From Nocardioides oceani (GTDB lineage: Bacteria > Actinomycetota > Actinomycetes > Propionibacteriales > Nocardioidaceae), in NCBI RefSeq assembly GCF_030412965.1, contig NZ_JAUHJQ010000002.1, forward strand, positions 1 to 64,000: DNA of 64,000 nt, written 5' to 3'. The notes beneath the pieces are model-generated. The model saw only the letters and a program-made list of their open reading frames with translations. It was not told the origin of the DNA and did not search any database. The position numbers and the translations under genes were made by a program. Positions 23,549-33,294 of this stretch are shown here, one piece after another. Position 1 is the stretch's first letter; each line of letters begins with the position of its first letter.

Positions 23549-26464
23549 ATGCGAAGCAGCGGCATCAAGAAGGGCCTGGCGGGCTCCGCCATCACGGCCC
23601 TGGCAGTGACCGGCGTACCGCTCATGGCGGGCACCGCGAACGCCGTCCCCCTCGACACCCAGGTGCAGGGGCTCACCCTGCTCACGGGCGACGGTGACGC
23701 CGAGACCCTGTCCTTCGACAACGACGGCACGAACACCACCGAGTCGCTGGTGGCGGTCGCGCCGAGCTCCATCACCTCGATCACGTTCCAGTACCGCCGC
23801 GGCACCACCGGCGCCTGGCAGAACATCGGCGGCCCGGTCACCCGCAACGCCGACGGCGCCTTCGTCGCCGAATGGACCCAGCCCACGGACGTCCGCACCG
23901 GTGACACCGTCGAGCTGCGCGCCGTGCCGAACACCGGCGAGGGCAACGCGGTGGTGCAGTCCGCGACCGTCGTCAGCGGACAGCCGACCGTCGAGCTCGG
24001 CACCGAGGGGAACCGCGGCTTCTTCCGCGACCCGATCGACGGCGACGGCAACGTGGCCGTCCGCGGCACCACCTCGGCCCCGACCGGGGACATCTCGGTC
24101 ACCGACGCGCTCAACACCGGTGGCACCGTCACCGGCCTGTCGTCGACGCGCGGCCAGGACGGCGTCTCCCGGTTCGCCGGCGTGCTCCGCTACCCCGCCA
24201 ACGGCTACCCGTTCGCCGCCGGCACCGAGGCGAACCAGGCCGCGCTGACGGCGACGGCCGGCACCGACGAGGACACCGAGGCGTCGACGTACTACCTGCA
24301 GACCGTGCGCACGGTCGCGGTGACGCCGGCGCGCACCAACATCCCCGAGGGCGGCACGACCACCGCGACGGTGACCGTCACGGACCAGAACGGCAACCCC
24401 GTCGCCGGCGCCAACGTCGGGTTCACGCGCGACACGAACACGACCGACCAGAACCCGGCCACCGACAACCCGAAGGTCGGCGAGACCGACGCGAACGGGC
24501 AGGTCACGCTCACCGGTCTCGGTGCCGGGACGTACGTCGCGTACGCCGACACCAACAGCAGCCCGGGCTACCAGGAGGCCGACGTCGAGGCGCCGTCCTT
24601 CACGCTCGGCGCCTACCAGCAGCAGCCGACGACCGTCAGCGTCGCGGCGGAGCCGAACCGCGCTGCCTACGACCTCGACGAGCTGGCGAACACGGTCTTC
24701 ACCGCCTCCGTCGACGACCAGCAGGGCAACGGCGTGGCGGGCCAGCCCGTGCAGTACCGCTGGACCGTCGACCCCTCGGGGACCGGCGCCAACCAGTCGA
24801 CGGAGTGGACCAGCACCACCGCGACGACGAACGAGGACGGCGAGGTGGCCATCCCGTTCGCGAACCCGGCGGCGGGCGGCACGCAGGTGCCGGGCGCCTA
24901 CACCCTCGAGGTGCGCCGGCCGAACGTCGGCGGCACCGGTCTGATCAACGGCCAGCCGCTGACCTTCCAGGCGGCGGAGTCCGAGATCACCTTCGCCGAG
25001 GGCGCGAACGCCAACGCCCCGGTCAACGGCAGCTACACGGTCGTCGGCCGGCTCGCGCTCACCGGCACCGGTGGCGCCAACCTCGCGGGTCGCACGGTGA
25101 CGATCACCGAGACCGGCAACGGTGACGTCTCGTTCGCCCCGACCGCGCAGCAGCCGAACGGCACCACGGTCGCCGGCGGCACGGCGACCGCGACCACCGA
25201 CGCCAACGGCGAGTTCCGTGTCGTGCTGACCGACCCGCCGGTGGCGCCCAACGTCACCCCGACCCCGGAGACGACGGTCGTCAACGCGGTGGCCACCGGG
25301 CTCCAGGGCACGGGCGACGCCCCGACGGCCGACGCGGCCGCCCAGACGACGGTGAGCTTCGCTCAGCAGGCGCAGGTCGGCTCGATCGACGTCGCGGTGC
25401 AGTCGCTCTTCGACGGCAACCCGGCGCCGGGCAAGCCGGTCGACCTGGACATCACGGTCCGGGGCCAGGCCCAGAGCGGTCAGCAGGGCGCGGCGCTCAA
25501 CGACGTCCCGGTCACCGTCTCGGTCGACAAGGGCTTCCTCAGCCCGAACGCCGAGACCCGCGACGACCTCGCGCTGGACGCCGAGAACGACGACGCGGGC
25601 GACCTGTTCGGCGTGTACCAGGACCTGGGCAAGGACGAGCAGGTCTCGACCGGCGACGCCGGCAACGAGGCGGGCATCGTGGCGACCATCGGCCGCGACG
25701 AGGGCTTCGACGACGACGGCCGGGTCACCGCGACCATCACGGTCACCGCCGGCGGCGTCACCGAGACCCGCACGGTGACCTACGACTCCCGCAACGCTCT
25801 CAACGTCGAGGAGGTCGAGCTCGACCGCCGCGGCGAGGGTCCGGCGACCATCGGTCAGGACGTCCGGTTCAACCTGTTCGCGCGCGACCAGTTCGGCAAC
25901 CTCGTCGGCGACCAGCAGGCGACCATCAGCGACGACACGCCGGAGGCGGACATCCGCACCGACGGCGAGTTCAACCGGACGCTGACCGACTTCGCGAACG
26001 CGAACGCCGACGTCGTGGCGTCGTCGCAGAACGAGGTCGTCCAGACCCTCACCGCCGCCCTCGACGTCGCGCGCACCACCGTGGACGCCGACGGTGACCC
26101 GGTGACGGCGACCCGGACGGCGACCGCCGACTCCGAGCCGATCACCTGGCGGGAGGCCGTCACGCCGCCGGAGCCGCAGCAGCCGGAGGCGATCGTCGCC
26201 AAGCTCACCGGCAACGACAACGGTGCGAAGCGGGACGTGCTCAAGGTCAAGACCCGCAAGGTCGCGGCCGGGGCGACCGTCAAGCTGTTCAGGGTCGTCA
26301 ACGGCAAGCAGAAGCTGGTGACGACCGCCAAGCTCAACGCCAGCGGCGCGAAGACCTTCCGCGTGGCCGACAAGAACGGCAAGAAGTTCACGAAGTACGT
26401 CGCGAAGGTCGTGAAGCAGAGCGCCCACAAGGGCGCGACGACGAACGTCAAGCGCGTGCGCTGA
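23549..26464 (+). CDS. Secreted Ig-like (Big_1-type) surface protein 2
   Basis: A 971-residue paralogue of the preceding gene. Its signal peptide (residues 1-32, cleavage after GTANA) matches the first protein almost residue for residue (MxSSGIKxGLAxSAIxALAVxG). Big_1-type segments include TVTDQNGNPVAGANVGF...TDANGQVTL and ARDQFGNLVGDQQ. Residues ~883-971 form a strongly Lys-rich end domain homologous to that of surface protein 1. No sortase motif or membrane anchor is present. The ATG has a CGGAGG site (23533-23538). It is followed by a strong terminator. It may pair or alternate with protein 1 on the cell surface; function is inferred only. Confidence 0.82.
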   Translation: MRSSGIKKGLAGSAITALAVTGVPLMAGTANAVPLDTQVQGLTLLTGDGDAETLSFDNDGTNTTESLVAVAPSSITSITFQYRRGTTGAWQNIGGPVTRNADGAFVAEWTQPTDVRTGDTVELRAVPNTGEGNAVVQSATVVSGQPTVELGTEGNRGFFRDPIDGDGNVAVRGTTSAPTGDISVTDALNTGGTVTGLSSTRGQDGVSRFAGVLRYPANGYPFAAGTEANQAALTATAGTDEDTEASTYYLQTVRTVAVTPARTNIPEGGTTTATVTVTDQNGNPVAGANVGFTRDTNTTDQNPATDNPKVGETDANGQVTLTGLGAGTYVAYADTNSSPGYQEADVEAPSFTLGAYQQQPTTVSVAAEPNRAAYDLDELANTVFTASVDDQQGNGVAGQPVQYRWTVDPSGTGANQSTEWTSTTATTNEDGEVAIPFANPAAGGTQVPGAYTLEVRRPNVGGTGLINGQPLTFQAAESEITFAEGANANAPVNGSYTVVGRLALTGTGGANLAGRTVTITETGNGDVSFAPTAQQPNGTTVAGGTATATTDANGEFRVVLTDPPVAPNVTPTPETTVVNAVATGLQGTGDAPTADAAAQTTVSFAQQAQVGSIDVAVQSLFDGNPAPGKPVDLDITVRGQAQSGQQGAALNDVPVTVSVDKGFLSPNAETRDDLALDAENDDAGDLFGVYQDLGKDEQVSTGDAGNEAGIVATIGRDEGFDDDGRVTATITVTAGGVTETRTVTYDSRNALNVEEVELDRRGEGPATIGQDVRFNLFARDQFGNLVGDQQATISDDTPEADIRTDGEFNRTLTDFANANADVVASSQNEVVQTLTAALDVARTTVDADGDPVTATRTATADSEPITWREAVTPPEPQQPEAIVAKLTGNDNGAKRDVLKVKTRKVAAGATVKLFRVVNGKQKLVTTAKLNASGAKTFRVADKNGKKFTKYVAKVVKQSAHKGATTNVKRVR

Positions 26465-26510
26465 CCCGTTCCCCAGCCGGCCCCTGACGTCGCTGCCAGG
26501 GGCCACCACC

Positions 26511-26544
26511 GACCGGCCGTCCTCCCTCGGGAGGGCGGCCGGTC
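26511..26544. terminator. Bidirectional hairpin terminator
   Basis: GACCGGCCG-T-CCTCCC pairs with GGGAGG-G-CGGCCGGTC (16 bp with one wobble, 2-nt nominal loop) between the convergent surface protein 2 and the minus-strand gene ending at 26555. Confidence 0.8.
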
Positions 26545-26554
26545 GTCTCGTTCC

Positions 26555-27601
26555 TCAGCCGGGTGGTCGGACGGCGACGACCCACCGGCGGCGCGGGTGC
26601 TCGGTGACCGTCCACAGCAGGTCGTCCGAGGGCCACCAGGTCACGTCCTCGGGCCCCATCGGCAGCGCCCACCGGTGGCGCCGGAAGGCGCCGGGCCGGC
26701 CGGCGTACAGCGACCCGGGCGTCCACGGCCCGTGCGAGGCCGTCACGACGTAGGAGCCCGCCGCGGTGACCGCGCCCTGCATGCCCGCCAGACCGGCGTC
26801 GTCGAGGCCCACAGGGCGCGCCACTCCGGACTCGTCGAGGACGGGCAGCCCGGCCTCGTCGAGCGGGTAGTGCGCGAGCCGCCGCGTCTGCTGGCGACGA
26901 CCGTACTCGCCGGCGAGCAGGCCCGGCGGCTCGACGGACCGGTCGAGGGAGAGGAACGAGTAGCGCAGCCGCTCGATCCCCTCGTCGGCCGCCGCCCGGT
27001 GGGTGAGGCGGACCGGGAGGACGTAGCGGTAGCCGAACAGCGAGTCGCCCTCGACCGGCGCCCACATCAGGTCGTCCAACCGGACCGTGACGAAGCCGCG
27101 CCCGGTCGCGGCGACGTGGACGTACGGACCGCGCCAGACGATCCCGCCGGCGTGCACCCGGAGCGGCTCGAGGTGCGCCTCTCCGTCCATCGCGCGGGGG
27201 ACGACCAGCAGCACGTGCCGGTAGCGGAGCGTGTCGAGGTCGACGAAGGTCAGCCGGGAGCCCTGGCGGTCCTCACCCGACCCGTGGGCGTACCACGACA
27301 CCACCAGCACCCGGCGGCCCTCGACGAGACCGGAGGCCGTGGCGTCGGCGGAGGAGGAGACGCCCTGCGGCCACCAGAGGGGGTCGCGGCGGTCGGTGGC
27401 GTCCCAGGTGAACGACCGCCGAACCCGACGCCCGAGCAGCCGGCCCAGCGGCCCGCGCCGTCCGCGCCGGCCCGAGGCGCGTACGTCGTCGAGGAACTCC
27501 GCGAGCGGGACGCGGCCGCCTCCCGAGGGGGCGAGCCGCGCGGCGAGCGCGTCGATCTCGGCGACGTTCTCCGCGGTCCGGGTCAGGTGCACACCGTGCA
27601 T
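26555..27601 (-). CDS. Conserved hypothetical protein with beta-rich core
   Basis: A 348-residue protein without signal peptide or recognisable catalytic motif. An N-terminal helical part (residues 1-65) with basic RGRRGPLGRLLGRRVRRSFTW precedes a Trp/Tyr-rich beta-strand region with repeated VWRGPYVHVAATGRGF, GSYVVTASHGPWTPG and DLLWTVTEH segments, which looks like a beta-propeller. Similar proteins occur in other actinobacteria as uncharacterised; I assign no function. The ATG at 27601 lies 6 nt after a TAGATT -10 box that overlaps the opposing NUDIX promoter. Confidence 0.7.
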   Translation of the reverse strand: MHGVHLTRTAENVAEIDALAARLAPSGGGRVPLAEFLDDVRASGRRGRRGPLGRLLGRRVRRSFTWDATDRRDPLWWPQGVSSSADATASGLVEGRRVLVVSWYAHGSGEDRQGSRLTFVDLDTLRYRHVLLVVPRAMDGEAHLEPLRVHAGGIVWRGPYVHVAATGRGFVTVRLDDLMWAPVEGDSLFGYRYVLPVRLTHRAAADEGIERLRYSFLSLDRSVEPPGLLAGEYGRRQQTRRLAHYPLDEAGLPVLDESGVARPVGLDDAGLAGMQGAVTAAGSYVVTASHGPWTPGSLYAGRPGAFRRHRWALPMGPEDVTWWPSDDLLWTVTEHPRRRWVVAVRPPG

Positions 27602-27607
27602 GGGACG

Positions 27608-27617
27608 AATCTAGAGT
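27608..27617. promoter_or_regulatory. Bidirectional leaderless promoter, overlapping -10 boxes
   Basis: The sequence AATCTAGAGT contains TAGAGT on the plus strand (27612-27617, 7 nt before GTG 27625) and TAGATT on the minus strand (27613-27608, 6 nt before ATG 27601). Both share the TCTAGA core, so the two promoters cannot be occupied at the same moment. Confidence 0.6.
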
Positions 27618-27624
27618 CAGCGTC

Positions 27625-28317
<693 letters not shown>

Positions 28318-28327
28318 GATCACCACC

Positions 28328-29260
28328 ATGGCCGACCGCCCCGAGCAGCCCCAGCAGCGCCTGCTCCTCGTCCACGCCCACCCCGACGACGAGACCATCG
28401 GCCAGGGCGCGACGATGGCGAAGTACGTCGCCGAGGGCCGCGGCGTCACGCTCGTGACCTGCACGGCCGGCGAGATGGGCGAGATCCTGGTCCCCGAGCT
28501 CGAGCACCTGGCCGCCGACAAGGAGGACCGCCTCGGTGAGCACCGCCGCGGCGAGATCGCCGACGCGATGGCCGAGCTGGGCGTGACCGACCACCGCTGG
28601 CTCGGCGGCTTCGGCACCTATCGCGACTCCGGCATGGCCTGGCATCCCGACGGCCACGCCATCGGCGACCCCGAGGTGATCGCCAAGCACCCCAACGCCT
28701 TCTGGAACGCCGACCTCACCGAGGCGGCCGACCACCTCGTCGCGGTGATCCGCGAGGTCCGGCCGCAGGTCCTGGTCACCTACGACCAGTTCGGCGGTTA
28801 CGGCCACCCCGACCACATCCAGGCCCACCGGGTCGCCATGTACGCCGCGCAGCTCGCGGCCGTGCCGTCGTACCGTCTCGAGCTCGGCGAGCCGTGGGAC
28901 GTCGCGAAGATCTACTGGGGCGCGATGTCGGAGAGCCGCATGCGCCAAGGCCTGCGGATGCTCCGGGAGGCCGGCGACACCACGTCGTTCGAGGGCATGG
29001 ACCCCGACGGGCCGCTCCCGCACTTCGTCACCCCCGACGAGAACCTCGCCGCCGGCGTGGACGCGACCGACTTCGTCGACCGCAAGATGGCCGCGCTCAA
29101 GGCCTATCCGACGCAGGTGACGACGGACGGTCCGTTCTTCGCGCTCAGCAACAACGTCGGCGCGACCGCCTGGGGGCTGGAGTTCTACCGGATCGCGAAG
29201 GGCACGCCGGGCCCCGTGGGCGAGGACGGGCTCGAGACCGACCTGTTCGCCGGCCTCTGA
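28328..29260 (+). CDS. mshB: N-acetyl-GlcN-inositol deacetylase, mycothiol biosynthesis
   Basis: A 310-residue LmbE-like zinc deacetylase. The metal motif AHPDDE (residues ~18-23) and the second HPDH (about residue 161) are intact, with TCTAGEMGEI and the WLGGFGTYRDSGM segment typical of MshB rather than of the S-conjugate amidase Mca. It removes the acetyl group from GlcNAc-inositol in mycothiol synthesis. It is followed after 8 nt by a small DUF6113-type membrane gene, a pairing common in actinobacteria. Confidence 0.9.
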   Translation: MADRPEQPQQRLLLVHAHPDDETIGQGATMAKYVAEGRGVTLVTCTAGEMGEILVPELEHLAADKEDRLGEHRRGEIADAMAELGVTDHRWLGGFGTYRDSGMAWHPDGHAIGDPEVIAKHPNAFWNADLTEAADHLVAVIREVRPQVLVTYDQFGGYGHPDHIQAHRVAMYAAQLAAVPSYRLELGEPWDVAKIYWGAMSESRMRQGLRMLREAGDTTSFEGMDPDGPLPHFVTPDENLAAGVDATDFVDRKMAALKAYPTQVTTDGPFFALSNNVGATAWGLEFYRIAKGTPGPVGEDGLETDLFAGL

Positions 29261-29268
29261 CGGCGGGC

Positions 29269-29637
29269 ATGAGGGCGCTCGGCGCGGTCGTGCTGCTGGT
29301 GGCCGCCGCGGTCGCCTGCGCGGCGCTGGGCCTGGCGGTCGCGGTGGCGACGGTGGCGCTGCACCAGCTGTGGTGGGGCCTGCTGCTGGGCGCCGCCGCC
29401 GCGGTGGCCGCCGTGCTCGCCCTGCCCGCGCGCTGGTCGACCAGGCCCCCCTTCGCCGTGGCGTACGCCGCCGGGCTGGCCGCCGTGCTGCAGGAGCGTC
29501 CCGAGGGTGACTTCGTCGTGCCGGCCGGCGGCGCGGGCTACCTGCTGCTCGGTCTGGCGCTGGTGCTGCTCGTCGTCTCGTTCGCCACGCTGCCGCGGCC
29601 GGGTCGGGCGGCTCCGGCGTCGGAACCGGGCACATGA
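29269..29637 (+). CDS. DUF6113-like small membrane protein
   Basis: A 122-residue protein with about four hydrophobic segments (residues 3-25, 31-52, 63-76, 94-112) and little else. It starts 8 nt after mshB, almost certainly in the same transcript. No function is known. The ATG was chosen because it lies just after the mshB stop; longer in-frame starts fall inside mshB. Confidence 0.7.
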   Translation: MRALGAVVLLVAAAVACAALGLAVAVATVALHQLWWGLLLGAAAAVAAVLALPARWSTRPPFAVAYAAGLAAVLQERPEGDFVVPAGGAGYLLLGLALVLLVVSFATLPRPGRAAPASEPGT

Positions 29638-29729
29638 ACGACGGTGCGCGCTCCGGAGCACGGATCGCGGGCGCGGCGTGCCCCGGGATCGTCGGGCTCG
29701 GGACCGGGCTCGGGACCGGTCCGGACGTC

Positions 29730-29812
29730 GACGATCGTTCAATTGAACGGTTGTGGACGCCTGGGAGCGCTTCCACCCCGACAGAACCGCGCAATTGAAC
29801 GAATGTGTGCGC
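29730..29812. repeat. CAATTG inverted-pair repeat, locus B
   Basis: Arms at 29730-29756 and 29781-29812 in opposite orientation, CAATTG centres at 29740-29745 and 29792-29797, 52 bp apart. It lies in a 239-nt gap between the mshB pair and the VanW gene. The inter-arm sequence differs from that of loci A and C. Confidence 0.85.
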
Positions 29813-29863
29813 CAGGGACCCCACCGGAGACAACCGGAACCCGCCGCGGATGGCCCACCTTCC

Positions 29864-29869
29864 TAGGAT
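29864..29869 (+). promoter_or_regulatory. -10 box of a leaderless promoter for the VanW gene
   Basis: TAGGAT with 7 nt to the GTG at 29877, the same hexamer and spacing as at mshB. Confidence 0.6.
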
Positions 29870-29876
29870 GGCGGGC

Positions 29877-31598
29877 GTGAGCGAGCCCCAGACTGCCCCG
29901 TCCCGCGAGAAGGCCGGCGGTCGCGCCGTCCTCCTCGTCCTGCTGGGGCTGGTGGTCCTGGTCGGCGTCGGTTGGGTCGTGGCCTACGCGCTGGCCGGCG
30001 ACAAGGTGCCGCGCGGCACGACCGTCGCGGGCGTGCCGATCGGCGGCCGGACCCCGGACGCCGCGGTCCGCACCCTGCGCGAGGGGCTCGCCGACCGCGC
30101 GGACCGGCCGGTCACGCTGACCGCCGAGGGTGGCTCCTTCGAGCTCGACCCCGCGGCGGCCGGCCTCGCGGTCGACCACGAGGCGTCGGTCGCCGAGGCC
30201 GGTGGCGGGCGGTCCTGGGACCCCCGGCGGCTGTGGGCCTACTACACCGACGGCGACGACCTCGACGCCGTGGTGACCGTCGACGACAGCGCGCTCGCCG
30301 AGGCGCTGGCACCGGTCGAGCGCGAGGTCGGCCGACCCGCGCGCGACGGCGCGGTCCGGTTCGAGGCGGGCCGGGTCGTCACGACCGACCCGCGCGCGGG
30401 GCAGGAGGTCGACGTCGACGCCCTGCGCGACGAGCTCGCGGCGACGTACCTCTCCGAGGACCCGAGCGTCGAGCTGCCCCTCGTCGACGTCGAGCCCGAG
30501 ATCGACGAGGCGGACGTGCGGACGGCGGTCCAGGAGTTCGCGAACCCAGCCGTCTCGGCGCCGGTGACGCTGGTCTTCGGCGACGCGCCGGTGCAGCTGC
30601 GGCCGCGCGAGTTCACCGAGGTCCTGGCGCTGGCCCCGGAGGACGGCGAGCTCGTCCCCGAGGTCGACGAGCAGGCGCTCGAGAAGCTGGTCGGCGACGC
30701 CGTCGGGGACGACGGCGCGCCCGTCGACGCCACGGTGGCGCTCGTCGGCGGCGAGCCGGAGGTCGTCCCGGCCGAGCCGGGCGTCACCTACGACCCGGGG
30801 GACGTGCGCGAGACCTTCCTCGACCTGGTCACCCGCGAGGGCGACGAGCGCCGCCTGGAGGTCGAGGCCCGGGTCGCGGAGCCGGAGTTCACCACCGCGG
30901 ACGCCCGGAAGCTGCGCATCACCGAGCAGGTCTCGACGTTCACGACCTACTACCCCCACGCGGACTACCGCAACATCAACATCGGCCGCGCGGCCGAGAT
31001 CGTCGACGGCACCGTGCTGAAGCCGGGAGAGACGTTCTCGCTCAACGACACCGTCGGGGAGCGCACCGCGGAGAACGGCTTCACCGAGGGTTTCGTCATC
31101 AACGACGGCATCCTCGTCGAGGACCTCGGTGGCGGTGTCTCCCAGATGGCGACGACGCTGTTCAACGCGATGTTCTTCGCCGGCCTGGAGGACGTAGAGC
31201 ACAAGCCGCACTCCTTCTACATCGACCGCTACCCGGTCGGCCGCGAGGCGACGGTCGCGTGGGGTGCGGTGGACCTGCGCTTCCGCAACGACACGCCGTA
31301 CGGCGTGCTCATCGACGCCGAGGTCACGCCGAGCACCCCGGGTGGCCAGGGCGTCGTCACGGTCTCGATGTGGTCGACCAAGGTCTGGGACATCGAGACC
31401 ACCACCTCGGAGCGCTACGCGTTCACGCCCCCGCAGACGCGGACGCTGAGCACCGACGACTGCTACCCGAACACCGGCTACTCCGGCTTCCAGGTCGACG
31501 TCGTGCGGTACTTCAAGGAGCCGGGCCAGGACGAGGTGGTCAGGCGGGAGAACTTCCACACGACGTACACCCCGTCCGACACGGTCGTCTGCGAGTGA
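29877..31598 (+). CDS. VanW-family protein with YoaR-like domain
   Basis: A 573-residue membrane-anchored extracytoplasmic protein. Residues ~18-42 form one membrane segment (VLLVLLGLVVLVGVGWVVAYALA). Two beta-rich YoaR-like segments follow (about 45-160 and 215-330). The VanW domain spans about 340-480 (FTTYYP...RNINIGRAAEIVDGTVLKPGETFSLND, GGGVSQMATTLFNA). VanW proteins are linked to cell-wall metabolism but have no firm biochemical role. The GTG at 29877 is preferred over upstream in-frame starts because of the TAGGAT-N7 promoter. Confidence 0.85.
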   Translation: MSEPQTAPSREKAGGRAVLLVLLGLVVLVGVGWVVAYALAGDKVPRGTTVAGVPIGGRTPDAAVRTLREGLADRADRPVTLTAEGGSFELDPAAAGLAVDHEASVAEAGGGRSWDPRRLWAYYTDGDDLDAVVTVDDSALAEALAPVEREVGRPARDGAVRFEAGRVVTTDPRAGQEVDVDALRDELAATYLSEDPSVELPLVDVEPEIDEADVRTAVQEFANPAVSAPVTLVFGDAPVQLRPREFTEVLALAPEDGELVPEVDEQALEKLVGDAVGDDGAPVDATVALVGGEPEVVPAEPGVTYDPGDVRETFLDLVTREGDERRLEVEARVAEPEFTTADARKLRITEQVSTFTTYYPHADYRNINIGRAAEIVDGTVLKPGETFSLNDTVGERTAENGFTEGFVINDGILVEDLGGGVSQMATTLFNAMFFAGLEDVEHKPHSFYIDRYPVGREATVAWGAVDLRFRNDTPYGVLIDAEVTPSTPGGQGVVTVSMWSTKVWDIETTTSERYAFTPPQTRTLSTDDCYPNTGYSGFQVDVVRYFKEPGQDEVVRRENFHTTYTPSDTVVCE

Positions 31599-31639
31599 CC
31601 CGGCGGTAACCGCGGGCGCTCCGCGTCGTTGGTCTAGAC

Positions 31640-32500
31640 GTGCGCGCACCCCTCGCGGCCGTCGTCTCGGCCCTCCTGCTCCTGCTGGCCCCGCTCGCGA
31701 TCGTCGGATCGGCGGGCCCGGCCGGGGCCGCGCCGTCCGGGTTCCCCCTGCCGCTGCCCGGCGGTCCGGGCGACCCGGTGGGCGCCAACGACTGGGACTG
31801 CCGCCCGACCGCGAAGCGGCCTACGCCGGTCATCCTGGTCCACGGCACGATCGGTGACCGCCGCAGCCTGCTCGACCCGCTGTCGGCCGCGGTCAAGGCG
31901 AAGGGCTTCTGCGTCTACTCCCTCGACTACGGCAACCGCGGGACCGGCGACATCGCCACCTCCGCGAAGCAGCTCCAGCGGTTCACCGAGCGCGTGCTGG
32001 CCGCGACCGGCGCCGCGAAGGTGTCGATGGTCGGCCACTCGCAGGGCGGGATGATGCCGCGCCACTACATCAAGTTCCTCGGCGGCGCGAAGGTCGTCGA
32101 CGACCTCGTCGGCCTGGCCCCGTCCAACCACGGCACCGTCCTCAGCGGCGGCACCGGGCTCGCGCTGCTCACCAACCCGGTCCTCGACCTGGTCTGCTAC
32201 TCCTGCAACCAGCAGGCCGTCGGCTCGCCGTTCCTGACCCGCCTCAACGCCGGCGACGAGACGCCCGGCCGGGTCAGCTACACGCAGGTGACCACGGCCT
32301 ACGACGAGGTCGTCGTGCCGCACCTGTCCGGCTACCTCGAGCCCGGCCCGCGCACGACGAACACCACCATCCAGGACTCCTGCCCCGGTGACCTCGCCGA
32401 GCACCTGCTCATCCCGATGAGCCGCACCGCGATCGCCTGGACCCTCGACGCGCTGACCCGTCCGGGTCCGGCGCGGAAGGACTTCCGGCCGCCGTGCTGA
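31640..32500 (+). CDS. Secreted lipase/esterase, alpha/beta hydrolase (copy 1)
   Basis: A 286-residue exported hydrolase of the class-2 lipase (EstA/LipA) type. The signal peptide is residues 1-30 (cleavage after PAGAA). The oxyanion segment VILVHGTIGDR and nucleophile elbow GHSQGG are clear; His and Asp are expected in AEHLLIPMS and TTAYDEVVVPH. Four or more cysteines suggest disulfides. The next gene is a tandem duplicate overlapping by 7 nt. Extracellular ester or triglyceride hydrolysis is inferred. Confidence 0.87.
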   Translation: MRAPLAAVVSALLLLLAPLAIVGSAGPAGAAPSGFPLPLPGGPGDPVGANDWDCRPTAKRPTPVILVHGTIGDRRSLLDPLSAAVKAKGFCVYSLDYGNRGTGDIATSAKQLQRFTERVLAATGAAKVSMVGHSQGGMMPRHYIKFLGGAKVVDDLVGLAPSNHGTVLSGGTGLALLTNPVLDLVCYSCNQQAVGSPFLTRLNAGDETPGRVSYTQVTTAYDEVVVPHLSGYLEPGPRTTNTTIQDSCPGDLAEHLLIPMSRTAIAWTLDALTRPGPARKDFRPPC

Positions 32501-33294
32501 GGCGCCTGCTCGTCGTGCTGCTGACCGGCGCGCTCGCCTGCCTCGTCGCCCTGGCGCCCGGTCCGGTCGGCGCGAGCACGCCCGTCCTCGACCCGGACCC
32601 GCCCGGCGCCAACGACTGGTCCTGCCGACCATCGGCGCAGCGGCCGGTCCCGGTGGTGCTGGTGCACGGCACGTTCGGCGACCGCAGCTACGGCTGGGAG
32701 CGGATGTCGACGGCGCTGACCGACGCGGGCTGGTGCGTGTGGTCGCTGGAGTACGGCCAGCAGGGCACCCAGGACGTCACGCTGTCCGCGGTCGAGCTCC
32801 GCGCCTACGTACGCCGCGTGCTCCGCGCGACCGGCGCCGCGAAGGTCTCGCTGGTCGGCCACTCCCAGGGCGGGCTGCTCGCGCGCTACTACGTCGCCCG
32901 GCTGGGCGGCGCCCGCGTCGTCGACGACGTGGTCAGCCTGGCCGCGACCCACCACGGCTCGACGTTCCCGCTCGTCGGCTCCGGCGTCTCGTGCCCGGCC
33001 TGCCGCCAGCAGGCCGCCGGCTCGACGTTCCTGCGCGACCTCAACGCCGGCGACGAGACCCCCGGCCGGGTCAGCTGGACGCAGGTGACCACCAGGTACG
33101 ACGAGGTGGTCCTGCCGCACACCTCCGGCCTCCTCGCGCCGGGCCCGCGGACCACCAACGTCACCGTCCAGGACCTCTGCGCCGGCGACCTCTCCGAGCA
33201 CCTGCTGCTCCCGTCGAGCGACGTCGCCATCGGGGTCGCCCTCGACGCGCTCGGCCGCCGCGGGCCGGCCCGCCTCGCGGGCCTGGGCTGCTAG
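32494..33294 (+). CDS. Secreted lipase/esterase, alpha/beta hydrolase (copy 2)
   Basis: A 266-residue paralogue of the preceding gene, sharing the NDW(D/S)CRP start, VVLVHGTFGDR, GHSQGG, NAGDETPGRVS(Y/W)TQVTT and the C-terminal AEHLL-type His region (SEHLLLPSSD). The signal peptide is residues 1-27. The GTG start lies within the end of copy 1, so translation is coupled. Its TAG stop shares the CTAG at 33291-33294 with the stop of the convergent acetyltransferase. Confidence 0.87.
   Translation: MLRRLLVVLLTGALACLVALAPGPVGASTPVLDPDPPGANDWSCRPSAQRPVPVVLVHGTFGDRSYGWERMSTALTDAGWCVWSLEYGQQGTQDVTLSAVELRAYVRRVLRATGAAKVSLVGHSQGGLLARYYVARLGGARVVDDVVSLAATHHGSTFPLVGSGVSCPACRQQAAGSTFLRDLNAGDETPGRVSWTQVTTRYDEVVLPHTSGLLAPGPRTTNVTVQDLCAGDLSEHLLLPSSDVAIGVALDALGRRGPARLAGLGC

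Noticed and set aside
23276..26509. A 1077-codon minus-strand frame opposite surface protein 2
   Set aside because: It mirrors the Ig-like gene, has no family features and would read through the terminator hairpins.
31633..31640. TCTAGACG as a leaderless promoter for the first lipase
   Set aside because: The TAG box touches the GTG itself, so the transcript would start inside the gene; spacing does not fit the other cases.
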